A DNA stretch of 64,000 bases from Streptomyces sp. CG4 (GTDB taxonomy: Bacteria > Actinomycetota > Actinomycetes > Streptomycetales > Streptomycetaceae), in contig NZ_CP163525.1 of assembly GCF_041080655.1 (NCBI RefSeq), forward strand, positions 4,712,001 to 4,776,000, given 5' to 3'. This document shows, in pieces, positions 1 through 8,707 of the stretch (the first letter of the stretch is position 1; every line of letters starts with the position of its first letter). The translations under genes and the position numbers were made by a program. The notes under the pieces were generated by a model, which worked only from the letters and a program-made list of their open reading frames with translations, made no database searches and was not told the origin of the DNA.

Positions 1-862
1 AACAGCGCTCGGTGATCCGGGCCGCGATCTCGCCGCCCGGTCCGCCGAACCCGGTGGACTCGTGGACGACGACCGCGCGTCCGGTGCGCCGGACGGCCGC
101 GCAGACCGTCTCGTCGTCGAACGGCACCAGCGAGCGCAGGTCGACGACTTCCAGGTCCCAGCCCTCGGCCTGCGCGGCCTCGGCGGCCTCCAGGCAGACC
201 GGCAGGGAGGGGCCGTAGGTGAGGAGGGTGGCGCTGCGGCCCGGGCGCCTGACGACCGCCCGGCCGATGGGCTCGACGTCCGTCGGATGCTCGGGGTTCC
301 AGGTGTCCTTCGACCAGTACAGCCGCTTCGGCTCCAGGAAGACGACCGGGTCGTCGGAGGCGATGGCCTGGCGCAGCAGGCCGTAGGCGTCGGCGACGGT
401 CGCAGGCGTGACCACGTGCACTCCGGGCGTGGCCATGTAGTACGCCTCGGAGGAGTCGCTGTGGTGCTCGACGCCGCCGATGCCGCCGCCGTACGGGACG
501 CGGATGGTGATCGGCAGGGGCATCCGGCCGCGCGTGCGGTTGCGCATCCGGGAGACATGGCTGATCAGCTGCTCGAACGCGGGGTAGGCGAAGGCGTCGA
601 ACTGCATCTCCACCACCGGGCGCAGGCCGTACATGGCCATGCCGACGGCGGTGCCGAGGATGCCGGCCTCGGCGAGCGGGGTGTCGGTGCAGCGGTCCTC
701 GCCGAACTCCTTGGTGAGGCCGTCGGTGACCCGGAAGACACCGCCGAGGGCGCCGACGTCCTCGCCCATGACGTGCACGGCGGGGTCGGCGGCCATCGCG
801 TCACGCAACGCGCGCGTGAGGGCCTGCGCCATGGTGGCGGGCTTGACGGCCACAGTGGTCAT
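1..862 (-). CDS. bkdB: Branched-chain alpha-keto acid dehydrogenase E1 beta subunit (partial, runs off left edge)
   Basis: Beta half of the thiamine-diphosphate E1 heterotetramer that decarboxylates the 2-oxo acids of Val, Leu and Ile. In Streptomyces this supplies branched starter acyl-CoAs for fatty acids and polyketides as well as energy. The visible frame is open to the window edge. It carries the E1-beta hallmarks MGEDVG near residue 32, DTPLAEAGI near 60 and EQLISH near 97, with HHSDSSEAY further on. ATG 862 overlaps the stop of the E1 alpha gene (ATGA), which indicates translational coupling. The C-terminal transketolase-C part and any E2 gene lie outside the window. Family assignment is firm; preference for branched 2-oxo acids over pyruvate is inferred from the E1 alpha partner and the neighbouring Lrp-type regulator. 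Confidence 0.93.
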   Translation of the reverse strand, partial: MTTVAVKPATMAQALTRALRDAMAADPAVHVMGEDVGALGGVFRVTDGLTKEFGEDRCTDTPLAEAGILGTAVGMAMYGLRPVVEMQFDAFAYPAFEQLISHVSRMRNRTRGRMPLPITIRVPYGGGIGGVEHHSDSSEAYYMATPGVHVVTPATVADAYGLLRQAIASDDPVVFLEPKRLYWSKDTWNPEHPTDVEPIGRAVVRRPGRSATLLTYGPSLPVCLEAAEAAQAEGWDLEVVDLRSLVPFDDETVCAAVRRTGRAVVVHESTGFGGPGGEIAARITERC

Positions 863-2013
863 CGGGCGCCGCCTTCCCGCTCGCCGTGCTGCTCCTGCTC
901 GGCTTCCAGTTCGGCCCTGAGCAGGGCGCGCTGTTCCCGTAGTTGGGCGGTGGTCTCGGCGTAGACGTGGTCGAAGAGGGCCATGGGGTCCAGTTCGGGG
1001 TCGCGGTTCATGCGGTCGCGCAGGTCGGCTGCCATCTCCTCGGCGTCCTGCCGGGCGGTCTCGATACCGGCCTCGTCGAGCAGCCCGCGCCCGGTCAGCT
1101 CCGCCTCCAGCAACTCGATCGGGTCGTGGGCGCGCCAGGCCTCGACCTCGGCGTCGGCGCGGTAGCGGGTGGCGTCGTCGGCGTTGGTGTGGGCGTCGAT
1201 CCGGTAGGTCACCGCTTCCACCAGGGTCGGGCCGCCGCCCGCACGCGCGTGCCGTACGGCGTCGCTGAGGACCTCGTGCACGGCCGCCGCGTCGTTGCCG
1301 TCGACCAGCCGGCCCGGCATGCCGTACCCGACGGCCTTGTGGGCCAGGGAGGGCGCTGCGGTCTGCTTGGCGAGCGGGACGGAGATCGCGAAGCCGTTGT
1401 TCTGTACGAGGAAGACGACGGGTGCCTGCCAGACGGCGGCGAAGTTCAGCGCCTCGTGGAAGTCGCCCTCGCTGGTGCCGCCGTCGCCGACCAGGGCGAG
1501 CGCGACCACGTCGTCGCCCTTGAGGCGGGCGGCGTGGGCGAGACCGACGGCGTGCGGCAGCTGGGTGGCCAGCGGGGTGGAGAGGGGGGCCACGCGGTGG
1601 GCGGAGGGGTCGTAGCCGCTGTGCCAGTCGCCGCGCAGCAGGGTGAGGGCCTCGACGGGGTCGACGCCGCGGGCGACGACGGCGAGCGTGTCGCGGTAGC
1701 TGGGGAAGAGCCAGTCGCGCTCTTCCAGGGCCAGGGCGGCGGCGACCTCGCAGGCCTCCTGGCCGGTGCTGGAGGGGTAGACGGCGAGGCGGCCCTGTTT
1801 GGTGAGGGCGGTGGCCTGTGTGTTGTAGCGGCGGCCGCGCACCAGCTGGGCATAGAGCCGGCGCAGCAGGTCCGGATCGGCCTTGGCGGCCGCCTCCGTA
1901 CCGAGGACGCGGTAGGGCTCGGCGTCGGGCAGCAGCGGCGCGGGGTCCATACGGGGCTGCCAGGCGGGCGGCGGCGATGGCCGGTACGCGCCCCGCTGCT
2001 CCATGACCGTCAT
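859..2013 (-). CDS. bkdA: Branched-chain alpha-keto acid dehydrogenase E1 alpha subunit
   Basis: A 384-residue ThDP-binding alpha subunit. The diphosphate/Mg motif is visible as GDGGTSEGDFHEALNFA followed about 25 residues later by QNNGFAIS. The phosphorylation-loop equivalent is YRIDAHTNADDATRYR. The N terminus has two in-frame ATGs (2013 and 2004); 2013 gives the full extension, but either could be used. It is the first gene of the bkd operon and its stop overlaps the E1 beta ATG. The 175-bp divergent gap upstream contains a PaaR-like palindrome (2074-2087) and a perfect 11-bp dyad (2116-2149), so both a TetR protein and the Lrp protein could act here. Confidence 0.93.
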   Translation of the reverse strand: MTVMEQRGAYRPSPPPAWQPRMDPAPLLPDAEPYRVLGTEAAAKADPDLLRRLYAQLVRGRRYNTQATALTKQGRLAVYPSSTGQEACEVAAALALEERDWLFPSYRDTLAVVARGVDPVEALTLLRGDWHSGYDPSAHRVAPLSTPLATQLPHAVGLAHAARLKGDDVVALALVGDGGTSEGDFHEALNFAAVWQAPVVFLVQNNGFAISVPLAKQTAAPSLAHKAVGYGMPGRLVDGNDAAAVHEVLSDAVRHARAGGGPTLVEAVTYRIDAHTNADDATRYRADAEVEAWRAHDPIELLEAELTGRGLLDEAGIETARQDAEEMAADLRDRMNRDPELDPMALFDHVYAETTAQLREQRALLRAELEAEQEQHGEREGGAR

Positions 2014-2073
2014 GACGGCACCTCCTCGTGGGAGCGGCTACGGGAGGCGCGTCGGCTGTGAAGCGCCTCACCA

Positions 2074-2087
2074 ACCGATTGTTCGGT
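2074..2087. promoter_or_regulatory. PaaR-like palindromic operator upstream of bkd
   Basis: ACCGATTGTTCGGT, an inverted repeat about 60 bp upstream of the bkdA start. The same pattern, ACCGnnnGnnCGGT, recurs at 4942-4955 and 10020-10033 before the paa genes. It matches the core of the PaaR operator described in corynebacteria (ACCGnnCGnnCGGT) except for one centre base. Confidence 0.6.
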
Positions 2088-2115
2088 CGTCGGCACATTT
2101 TGGCTACAGGCCCCT

Positions 2116-2149
2116 CCAGGCTGTGGACAAACGGTTCTCCACAGCCTGG
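2116..2149. promoter_or_regulatory. Perfect 11-bp dyad with two DnaA-like boxes in the bkdA/bkdR divergent promoter
   Basis: CCAGGCTGTGG (2116-2126) and CCACAGCCTGG (2139-2149) are exact inverted repeats separated by 12 bp. TGTGGACAA (2122-2130, a perfect DnaA 9-mer in reverse) and TTCTCCACA (2135-2143) lie within the dyad. It could be the Lrp/AsnC operator, a paired DnaA site, or both. It ends 39 bp before the regulator ATG. Confidence 0.5.
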
Positions 2150-2188
2150 AATGAAAGCAGGACGTCCACGGCGAGGGAGCGGGGGGCA

Positions 2189-2722
2189 ATGGCAGCTGAA
2201 CAAATGGCCGACGGACCGCAGGACGGCGCCGCACTTTCGCCGCCGCGCCCGCTGGACGGCGCCCCCTTGCCGCCGCCACGGCCGCTCGACGCCATCGATC
2301 AGGACATTCTGAAGATCTTGCAGGCGGACGGCCGCGCCTCGATACGGTCCGTCGCCGAACGCGTCCATGTCTCGCGCGCCAACGCCTACGCACGCATCAA
2401 CCGGCTCGTCGAGGACGGCGTCATCCGCGGCTTCGCCGCGCGCGTGGACCACGAGCGGGCCGGGCACGGCACGTCGGCGTACATCACGCTGAAGATCGTC
2501 CAGAACACCTGGCGCACGGTCCGCGAGCAGCTCAGGCAGCTGCCCGGTGCCTCCCACATCGCGCTCGTGGGCGGTGACTTCGACGTGCTGCTGCTGGTGC
2601 ACACGCCCGACAACAGGGCGCTGCGCGAGCTGGTGCTCACCCGGCTCCAGGCGATCCCCGAGGTGCTCAGCACCCGCACGCTGCTGGTGTTCGAGGAGGA
2701 GGACCTGGAGCCGGAGGCATAA
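2189..2722 (+). CDS. bkdR: Lrp/AsnC-family transcriptional regulator, probable regulator of bkd
   Basis: A 177-residue AsnC/Lrp protein. After a proline-rich N-terminal leader (PPRPLDGAPLPPPRPLDA) comes the winged HTH starting DQDILKILQADGRASIRSVAERV, with recognition helix VSRANAYARINRLVEDGVI. The RAM/AsnC ligand-binding domain follows, including ALVGGDFDVLLLV. ATG 2189 was chosen because a GAGGGAG ribosome site lies about 9 bp upstream and the further upstream frame is low-quality. It is divergent from bkdA across 175 bp, the arrangement of bkdR in Pseudomonas and Streptomyces. Regulation of bkd by amino-acid effectors is inferred from family and position. Confidence 0.88.
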   Translation: MAAEQMADGPQDGAALSPPRPLDGAPLPPPRPLDAIDQDILKILQADGRASIRSVAERVHVSRANAYARINRLVEDGVIRGFAARVDHERAGHGTSAYITLKIVQNTWRTVREQLRQLPGASHIALVGGDFDVLLLVHTPDNRALRELVLTRLQAIPEVLSTRTLLVFEEEDLEPEA

Positions 2723-2786
2723 AAGGTGCACCGGAGGCGTAAAGGTGTGCCGCCGGCGTGACCGAAGGTGCGCCGGCGGCCTGACG

Positions 2787-3374
2787 TCAGTCCCGGCGCA
2801 GGCCCGCGAAGACCAGCCGGACCACCGCGTCGGCCACCTCGCGTTCGCCGACGCCCCGCGGGTCCGGCCGGTACCACTCCACGATCGAGTTGATCATGCC
2901 GAAGACCAGCCGGGTGGCCAGGCGGACCTCGACGTCGCCGCGGACGTCGCCGTCGGCCGCCGCGGCCTTCAGCAGCTCCGCGACCCGGTGGTCGAAGTCG
3001 CGCCGCCGCTCCAGCGCCCACCGCTCGGTCGCGGTGTTGCCGCGCACCCGCAGCAGCAGCGTCACGTACGGCAGCTCGCCTATGAGGACCTCGACCATGC
3101 GCCGCACCACGTGCTCCAGCCGGTCCACGGACCGCCCCACGCGCGCGTGCTCCTCTTCCAGGATGGCGAACAGGCCGTCCAGGGCGCGGCTGACGGCCCG
3201 GCTCAGGAGCTCCTCCTTGCCGCTGACGTGGTGGTAGATCGAGGACTTGGAGATGCCGGCGGCCTTGGACAGGTGCTCCATGGAGGTGCCGTCGTAGCCG
3301 CGCTCGTTGAAGACCTGGACGGCCACGGAGAGCAGTGTCTCGGGCGTGTACGTGTCGCGCTTGGCCGTGGTCAT
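2787..3374 (-). CDS. paaR: TetR-family repressor, PaaR-like
   Basis: A 195-residue TetR protein with the N-terminal HTH TPETLLSVAVQVFNERGYDGTSMEHLSKAAGISKSSIYHHV (residues about 8-48) and a helical ligand domain. ATG 3374 overlaps the stop of the 3-hydroxyacyl-CoA dehydrogenase gene (ATGA), with a GGGAGAG site just upstream, so the two are co-translated. Three copies of a PaaR-type palindrome lie before bkdA, between paaH and paaN, and before paaA, and this is the only TetR gene in that region. Phenylacetyl-CoA is the known inducer of PaaR homologues; for this protein that is inference. An in-frame extension to 3512 exists but lies wholly inside the upstream gene. Confidence 0.8.
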   Translation of the reverse strand: MTTAKRDTYTPETLLSVAVQVFNERGYDGTSMEHLSKAAGISKSSIYHHVSGKEELLSRAVSRALDGLFAILEEEHARVGRSVDRLEHVVRRMVEVLIGELPYVTLLLRVRGNTATERWALERRRDFDHRVAELLKAAAADGDVRGDVEVRLATRLVFGMINSIVEWYRPDPRGVGEREVADAVVRLVFAGLRRD

Positions 3375-4885
3375 GAGGTGCTCTCCCGCTTGTCTATGGC
3401 GTACGCGTGGCGGTAGAGCGCGAGGGAGGGCGCGTAGCGTCCGGAGGGATCGCGCTCGTGCATCTCGTCCAGCACGTCGAAGGCGAACTCGCGGCCGAGC
3501 CTGCGGTCCCACTCGAACGGGCCGAGCGGGTAGTTCACCCCGAGGCGCATGGCCGTGTCGATGTCCTCCTCGGTGGCGACGCCCTTGGCGACGGCGTCAT
3601 GGGCGAGGTCGATGATCCGGGCGACGGTGCGCGCGACGATCAGGCCGGGGACGTCACCGATGACGCTGACGTCCTTGCCGAGGGCCTGGAAGAGGCCGGT
3701 GGCCTCGGCGAGGGTCTGCGGCGAGGTCTCGTGGCAGGCGGACAGGGCGATGCGGGTGGCCGCGCGGTAGTCCAGGGCGAGGTCGAAGTGGACGACGTCC
3801 CGGAACTCCACGCAGGTCTGCCCGTCGGCGAGGACCAGCTGGCCGCCGCTCGGCAGCACCAGGCGGGTGCCGTTGTCCTCGTCCTCCTCGCGGACCTGGA
3901 TGCCCGCCGCGCGGATCAGCGTGAGCAGTTCGGCCGCGGGGCCGAGGCCGCCCTCGGCGACGACGTACGCGGGCGGCTGCTCCTTGTCGGCGGTGTGCGG
4001 TTCGGGCCGCTCGGCGCCTTCGGAGTGGTCGTACCAGCCGTGCCCGGTCTTGCGGCCGAGGCGGCCGGACTCCACGAGCCGGCGCTGGGCCAGGGACGGG
4101 GTGAAGCGCACGTCCTGGAAGAAGGACTGCCACACGGAGTGGGTCACCGACTCGTTGACGTCCTGCCCGATCAGGTCGGTCAGCTCGAAGGCGCCCATCC
4201 TGAAGCCGCCGGACTCGCGCAGGACCGCGTCGATGGTGGCCGGGTCGGCGGCCTGGGCCTCGTAGACCGCGAAGGCTTCGGCGTAGAACGGCCGGGCGAT
4301 CCGGTTGACGATGAAACCCGGGGTGTCGGCGCAGGCCACCGGGGTCTTGCCCCAGGCGCGGGCGGTCTCGTACGCGCGCGTGGCCGACGTGACGTCGGTG
4401 GCGAACCCGGAGACGACCTCGACCAGCGGCAGCAGCGGGGCCGGATTGAAGAAGTGCAGGCCCACGAAGCGGCCGGGACGGCGCAGGGCACCGCCGATGG
4501 CCGTCACCGACAGCGAGGAGGTGTTGGTGGCGAGCAGGCAGTCCTCGGCGACGATCTCCTCCAGCTCACCGAAGAGCTGCTGTTTGACGTCCAGCCGTTC
4601 CAGGACGGCCTCGACGACCAGTCCGCAGTCCGCCAGCTCCGCGAGGCTTTCCACGGGCGCGAGGCGGGCACGGGCCGCGTCCCGGTCGGCGGCACCGAGC
4701 CTGCCCTTCTCCACGAGCCGGTCGAGGCGGGCACCGATCGCCGCGGCAGCGTCCCGGGCGCGCCCGGCGACGGTGTCGTACAGCCGCACTGGGTGGCCTG
4801 CGACCAGCGCGACCTGGGCGATGCCCTGGCCCATGGTGCCGGTGCCGACGACGGCCACGGGGCTGCTGAGGTCGAGTGCTGTCAT
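3371..4885 (-). CDS. paaH: 3-hydroxyacyl-CoA dehydrogenase (PaaH type)
   Basis: A 504-residue NAD-dependent dehydrogenase. The N-terminal Rossmann fold shows VAVVGTGTMGQGIAQVAL (residues 9-26), followed by NTSSLSVTAIGGALRRPGRFVGLHFFNP, the family signature with the catalytic His. Two C-terminal 3-HCDH domains follow, the second containing RLGVNYPLGPFEWDRRLG. The length is that of the two-repeat PaaH/PaaC group that oxidises 3-hydroxyadipyl-CoA in phenylacetate breakdown, rather than the roughly 285-residue FadB2 type. It is coupled to the TetR gene downstream and divergent from paaN. A PaaR-like operator sits at 4942-4955 between the two starts. Confidence 0.88.
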   Translation of the reverse strand: MTALDLSSPVAVVGTGTMGQGIAQVALVAGHPVRLYDTVAGRARDAAAAIGARLDRLVEKGRLGAADRDAARARLAPVESLAELADCGLVVEAVLERLDVKQQLFGELEEIVAEDCLLATNTSSLSVTAIGGALRRPGRFVGLHFFNPAPLLPLVEVVSGFATDVTSATRAYETARAWGKTPVACADTPGFIVNRIARPFYAEAFAVYEAQAADPATIDAVLRESGGFRMGAFELTDLIGQDVNESVTHSVWQSFFQDVRFTPSLAQRRLVESGRLGRKTGHGWYDHSEGAERPEPHTADKEQPPAYVVAEGGLGPAAELLTLIRAAGIQVREEDEDNGTRLVLPSGGQLVLADGQTCVEFRDVVHFDLALDYRAATRIALSACHETSPQTLAEATGLFQALGKDVSVIGDVPGLIVARTVARIIDLAHDAVAKGVATEEDIDTAMRLGVNYPLGPFEWDRRLGREFAFDVLDEMHERDPSGRYAPSLALYRHAYAIDKRESTS

Positions 4886-4941
4886 GTGCGCGATCCTCCC
4901 GCACGACGTTTTCCACAGATGCGGCGGACCCCCTTGTCCCG

Positions 4942-4955
4942 ACCGATCGTTCGGT
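4942..4955. promoter_or_regulatory. PaaR-like operator between paaH and paaN
   Basis: ACCGATCGTTCGGT matches the core ACCGnnCGnnCGGT exactly. It lies 57 bp from the paaH ATG and 91 bp from the paaN ATG, so it can serve both divergent promoters. A DnaA-like TTTTCCACA lies at 4909-4917. Confidence 0.7.
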
Positions 4956-5045
4956 TACTCTAGCTCTGACTGCTCGAAACCGCGCCACTTTCTTCCCAGG
5001 TTGTGAACTCGACGACGAGTTCTCCAGATGAGGAGTTGGTCTCGC

Positions 5046-6740
5046 ATGGCCGCCGAACTGACCGCCCACGCTCTGATCGCGAAGCACCGGCCCACTCTGG
5101 ACCAGGCGCTGGAAGCGATCCGCACGCGCGCGTACTGGTCGCCGCATCCCGAGCATCCGAAGGCCTACGGCGAGAACGGCAGCCTGGACGCGGCGACGGG
5201 CAAGGCCGCCTTCGACGCCCTGCTGGGCAACCGCCTCGACCTCGCCGACCAGCCCGGCATCGACGACTGGGTGGGCGACGAGGTCTCCCCGTACGGCATC
5301 GAGCTGGGCGTGACCTATCCGCACGTGGACATCGACGTGCTGCTGCCCGCGATGAAGGCCGGACAGCGCGCCTGGCGGGAGGCTGGCGCAGAGCTGCGGG
5401 CCATGGTCTGCCTGGAGATCCTCAAGCGGATCAGCGACCGCACCCACCAGTTCGCGCACGCGGTCATGCACACGAGCGGGCAGGCGTTCATGATGGCGTT
5501 CCAGGCCGGCGGCCCGCACGCCCAGGACCGCGGCCTGGAGGCGGTGGCGTACGCGTACGCGGAGCAGGTCCGCACGCCCGAGACGGCCGAGTGGACCAAG
5601 CCGCAGGGCAAGCGCGACCCGCTGGCCCTCACCAAGCGGTTCACACCGGTCCCGCGCGGCCTCGCCCTGGTCATCGGCTGCAACACCTTCCCGACCTGGA
5701 ACGGCTATCCGGGCCTGTTCGCCTCCCTGGCGACCGGCAACGCGGTCCTGGTCAAGCCGCACCCGCGCGCGGTGCTGCCGCTCGCCCTCACCGTGCAGCT
5801 CGCGCGCCAGGTGCTCGCCGAGACCGGCTTCGACCCGAACCTGGTGGCGCTGGCCGCCGAGCGCCCCGGCGAGGGCATCGCCAAGACCCTCGCGACCCGC
5901 CCCGAGATCCGGATCATCGACTACACCGGGTCGACGTCCTTCGGTGACTGGCTGGAGGCCAACGCCCGCCAGGCGCAGGTCTACACGGAGAAGGCCGGCG
6001 TCAACACGGTGATCGTGCACTCCACGGACGACTACAAGGGCATGCTGTCGAACCTGGCGTTCTCGCTGTCCCTGTACAGCGGCCAGATGTGCACCACCCC
6101 GCAGAACCTGCTCATCCCGCGGGACGGCATCCGCACCGACCAGGGCCCCAAGACCTTCGACGAGGTCTCCGCCGACCTCGCCCGCGCGGTCGACGGTCTC
6201 CTCGGCGACGACGCGCGCGCGAACGCCCTGCTGGGCGCGATCGTCAACCCGGACGTCAAGGCCCGCCTGGAGGCCGCCGCCGGCCTCGGCGAAGTCGCCC
6301 TCGCCTCACGGGAGATCAGCAACCCCGAGTTCCCCGGCGCGGTCGTGCGTACCCCGGTCGTCGTCAAGCTGGACGGCGCCAAGCCGGACGACCAGGCCGC
6401 CTACATGAGCGAGTGCTTCGGCCCCGTCTCCTTCGCCGTCGCGGTCGACTCGGCCGGCGACGCGGTGGAGCTGCTGCGCCGCACGATCCGTGAGAAGGGC
6501 GCCATGACGGTCGGCGCCTACACCACCGACCCCGAGGTCGAGCGGGCGATCGAGGAGGTGTGCCTGGAGGAGGCGGCCCAGCTGTCGCTCAACCTGACCG
6601 GCGGGGTGTACGTGAACCAGACCGCGGCCTTCTCCGACTTCCACGGCTCGGGCGGCAACCCGGCGGCGAACGCGGCCCTCACCGACGGCGCGTTCGTGGC
6701 CAACCGCTTCAGGGTGGTGGAGGTCCGCCGGCAGGCGTAG
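5046..6740 (+). CDS. paaN: Phenylacetate-degradation aldehyde dehydrogenase PaaN
   Basis: A 564-residue member of the PaaN branch of the aldehyde dehydrogenase superfamily. It lacks the C-terminal MaoC hydratase domain of Escherichia coli PaaZ. Visible features are the NAD-site region VIGCNTFPTWNGYPGLFASLA, VKPHPRAVLP, the DYTGSTSFGDWLEANA stretch and SGQMCTTPQN, which carries the catalytic-cysteine loop. In the pathway it oxidises the ring-cleaved semialdehyde CoA intermediate. ATG 5046 was chosen because AGGAG (5031-5035) sits 10 bp upstream; the in-frame ATG at 5028 overlaps that site. The upstream operator is shared with paaH. Confidence 0.87.
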   Translation: MAAELTAHALIAKHRPTLDQALEAIRTRAYWSPHPEHPKAYGENGSLDAATGKAAFDALLGNRLDLADQPGIDDWVGDEVSPYGIELGVTYPHVDIDVLLPAMKAGQRAWREAGAELRAMVCLEILKRISDRTHQFAHAVMHTSGQAFMMAFQAGGPHAQDRGLEAVAYAYAEQVRTPETAEWTKPQGKRDPLALTKRFTPVPRGLALVIGCNTFPTWNGYPGLFASLATGNAVLVKPHPRAVLPLALTVQLARQVLAETGFDPNLVALAAERPGEGIAKTLATRPEIRIIDYTGSTSFGDWLEANARQAQVYTEKAGVNTVIVHSTDDYKGMLSNLAFSLSLYSGQMCTTPQNLLIPRDGIRTDQGPKTFDEVSADLARAVDGLLGDDARANALLGAIVNPDVKARLEAAAGLGEVALASREISNPEFPGAVVRTPVVVKLDGAKPDDQAAYMSECFGPVSFAVAVDSAGDAVELLRRTIREKGAMTVGAYTTDPEVERAIEEVCLEEAAQLSLNLTGGVYVNQTAAFSDFHGSGGNPAANAALTDGAFVANRFRVVEVRRQA

Positions 6741-6747
6741 CGACCGC

Positions 6748-7497
6748 TCAGGAGGGTGCGCCCCCGGTGGCACTCCAGTGGTACAGCGTCATCGCCACGC
6801 TGGTGGCGAGGTTGTAGCTGGAGACCTGGGGGCGCATCGGCAGGGCCAGCAGATGGTCGGCACGCGCGCGCAGCTCGGCCGACAGCCCGCTGCGCTCCGA
6901 ACCGAAGGCCAGCACGGCGTCGTCGGGCAGCTTGCTGCCCCGGATGTCCTCGCCCTCCGGGTCGAGGGCGAACAGCGGCCCGGCGGGCAGCTCGTCGACG
7001 CCCAGGCGTTCCACGGCGGTCGCGAAGTGCAGGCCGGCGCCGCCGCGCACCACCGTGGGATGCCAGGGGTCGAGCGTGCCCGTGGTGACCACGCCGGTCG
7101 CCCCGAAGCCGGCGGCCAGCCGGATCACGGCACCGGCGTTGCCGAGGTTGCGGGGGTTGTCCAGGACCACGACGGGCGCGCCGCGCGGGATGCGGGCGAG
7201 CGTACGCAGGTTGGCCTCGCGCGAGGGCCGTACGGCGAGCGCGGCCACGCCGGTCGGATGGGGCCGCGGGACGAGCGAGGCGTACGTCTCCGCGGACACC
7301 TGTGTGAGCAGCCCGTCCAGCGCGTCCCGTACGTCCCCGGCCAGTTCCTCGGCGAGGGCGAGCGTGGCGCCCCGGTCGGTGGTGACCGCCACCGGGACCT
7401 CGGCCCCGAAGCGCAGCGCGTGCTTGAGGGCATGGAAGCCGTCGAGCAGCACGGCGGCATCGGCGTGCTTGCGCCAGCGGGTCAGCGGGTCGGTCAT
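6748..7497 (-). CDS. TrmH/SpoU-family RNA 2'-O-methyltransferase
   Basis: A 249-residue SPOUT methyltransferase. The C-terminal SpoU domain shows the three trefoil-knot motifs: VVLDNPRNLGNAGAVIRLAAGFGATGVV (motif 1), LAFGSERSGLS (motif 2) and LALPMRPQVSSYNLATSVAMTLYHW (motif 3). The N-terminal about 95 residues are the substrate-binding part. ATG 7497 begins at MTDPLTRW; a longer frame back to 7587 invades the next gene. It is the last gene of a minus-strand trio with the HTTM and DUF5819 genes (10-bp gap). The target nucleotide (tRNA or 23S rRNA) cannot be read from sequence. Confidence 0.86.
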   Translation of the reverse strand: MTDPLTRWRKHADAAVLLDGFHALKHALRFGAEVPVAVTTDRGATLALAEELAGDVRDALDGLLTQVSAETYASLVPRPHPTGVAALAVRPSREANLRTLARIPRGAPVVVLDNPRNLGNAGAVIRLAAGFGATGVVTTGTLDPWHPTVVRGGAGLHFATAVERLGVDELPAGPLFALDPEGEDIRGSKLPDDAVLAFGSERSGLSAELRARADHLLALPMRPQVSSYNLATSVAMTLYHWSATGGAPS

Positions 7498-7507
7498 GCC
7501 GTGCACC

Positions 7508-8707
7508 CTACGCGGCCCCCTGCGGGCTCTCCTCCGGTGAGCGCGGCGCGGGCACCGTGGGGTCGCCGCGCCGGACGGTCCGCACACGCGCGCGTGCCAC
7601 CAGCGCGCCCAGCCGGCGCAGGAACGACGTCGGCAGGAAGACCGCGTCCGCGGTGATCATCGCCAGCGAGAAGAACGGCAGCCCGAGCACGACCGCGATC
7701 ACCGAGTGCTCGATCATCAGCAGCATCAGCAGGACGTTCTTGACCCGCCGGTTGAACAGGGTGAACGGGAAGGCGACCTGCACCGCGACCGTCCCGTAGG
7801 CCACGATCATCATCATCGTGCCGCTGGCGGACATCAGGTCCGCGAGTCCGGGCCAGGGCGAGAAGTAGTCCAGGTGGAGCGGGTAGTAGACGGCGGTACC
7901 GTCCTGCCAGCGCGAGCCCTGGATCTTGTACCAGCCGGCCGTCGCGTAGATCAGACAGGCCTCCGCCATGATCACGACCAGGGCCCCGTTGTGCAGGATG
8001 TTGGCGATGACGTCCAGCAGGATCCGCGGTTCCGGCGACTTCGCCCAGCGGCCGACGGCCCACCACAGGCCGAGCACCGCCCAGGCGCTCCACAGCAGCG
8101 CGGGGATCATCCAGCCGTTGTCGAACCGGCCGGTGAACGTCGCTATGCCCAGCGCCAGGCCGAACACCGCCCACAGAGCCGGTCCCACCCGGTCGGCGGA
8201 AACCCGCTCCCCACGCGCGCGTGCCGCCTCGGCGCGCGCCGCCCGCCGCGCGTCCAGGGACCACACCTGTCCGCACCGCGTGAACACGAGGTAGAAGGAC
8301 ATCAGGTGCAGGACGTTGTCGCCGCCGTCGCCCACGAAGACGCTGCGGTTCTGCAGCGACAGCACCCCCACCATGAACAGCACGGACGCGGTCCGGGTGC
8401 GCCAGCCGAGCAGCAGCGCCGCGCTTGCGGCGATCGCCAGGAGGTAGAAGCACTCGAACCACGCCTGCCCGTCGGACCACAGCAGAGCCGTGAACGCGTG
8501 GTTGTCGGCGGTCAGCTCCTTGGCGAGGTTCCAGCCCCACGGTCCGGCCGGGCCGTACAGCTCCTGGCGGTGGGGGAACTCGCGCAGCAGGAACAGCAGC
8601 CAGGTCCCGGCGAACCCGATGCGGATCACCGCGCTCTGATACGGCCCGAGAGCCGCGCCGGTGGCTCGGGCGATACCGCGGGAGAGGATCAGGGAGAGCC
8701 TGTTCAC
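7508..8707 (-). CDS. HTTM-domain polytopic membrane protein
   Basis: A 399-residue protein with about eight hydrophobic spans, for example LWAVFGLALGIATF and MMMIVAYGTVAVQVAF. It resembles the horizontally transferred transmembrane (HTTM) domain shared with vitamin-K-dependent gamma-carboxylases. The typical N-terminal segment YQSAVIRIGFAGTWLLFLLREFPHR is present. GTG 8707 overlaps the DUF5819 stop (GTGA), so the pair is translationally coupled. HTTM and DUF5819 genes often sit together in actinomycetes. No enzymatic activity is established and carboxylase activity should not be assumed. Confidence 0.78.
   Translation of the reverse strand: MNRLSLILSRGIARATGAALGPYQSAVIRIGFAGTWLLFLLREFPHRQELYGPAGPWGWNLAKELTADNHAFTALLWSDGQAWFECFYLLAIAASAALLLGWRTRTASVLFMVGVLSLQNRSVFVGDGGDNVLHLMSFYLVFTRCGQVWSLDARRAARAEAARARGERVSADRVGPALWAVFGLALGIATFTGRFDNGWMIPALLWSAWAVLGLWWAVGRWAKSPEPRILLDVIANILHNGALVVIMAEACLIYATAGWYKIQGSRWQDGTAVYYPLHLDYFSPWPGLADLMSASGTMMMIVAYGTVAVQVAFPFTLFNRRVKNVLLMLLMIEHSVIAVVLGLPFFSLAMITADAVFLPTSFLRRLGALVARARVRTVRRGDPTVPAPRSPEESPQGAA

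Noticed and set aside
62..2061. Long plus-strand open frames opposite the bkd genes (62-964, 943-2061)
   Set aside because: They are antisense shadows caused by high GC; their products are Gly/Val/Arg-rich and match no family, whereas the minus strand encodes clear E1 alpha and E1 beta.
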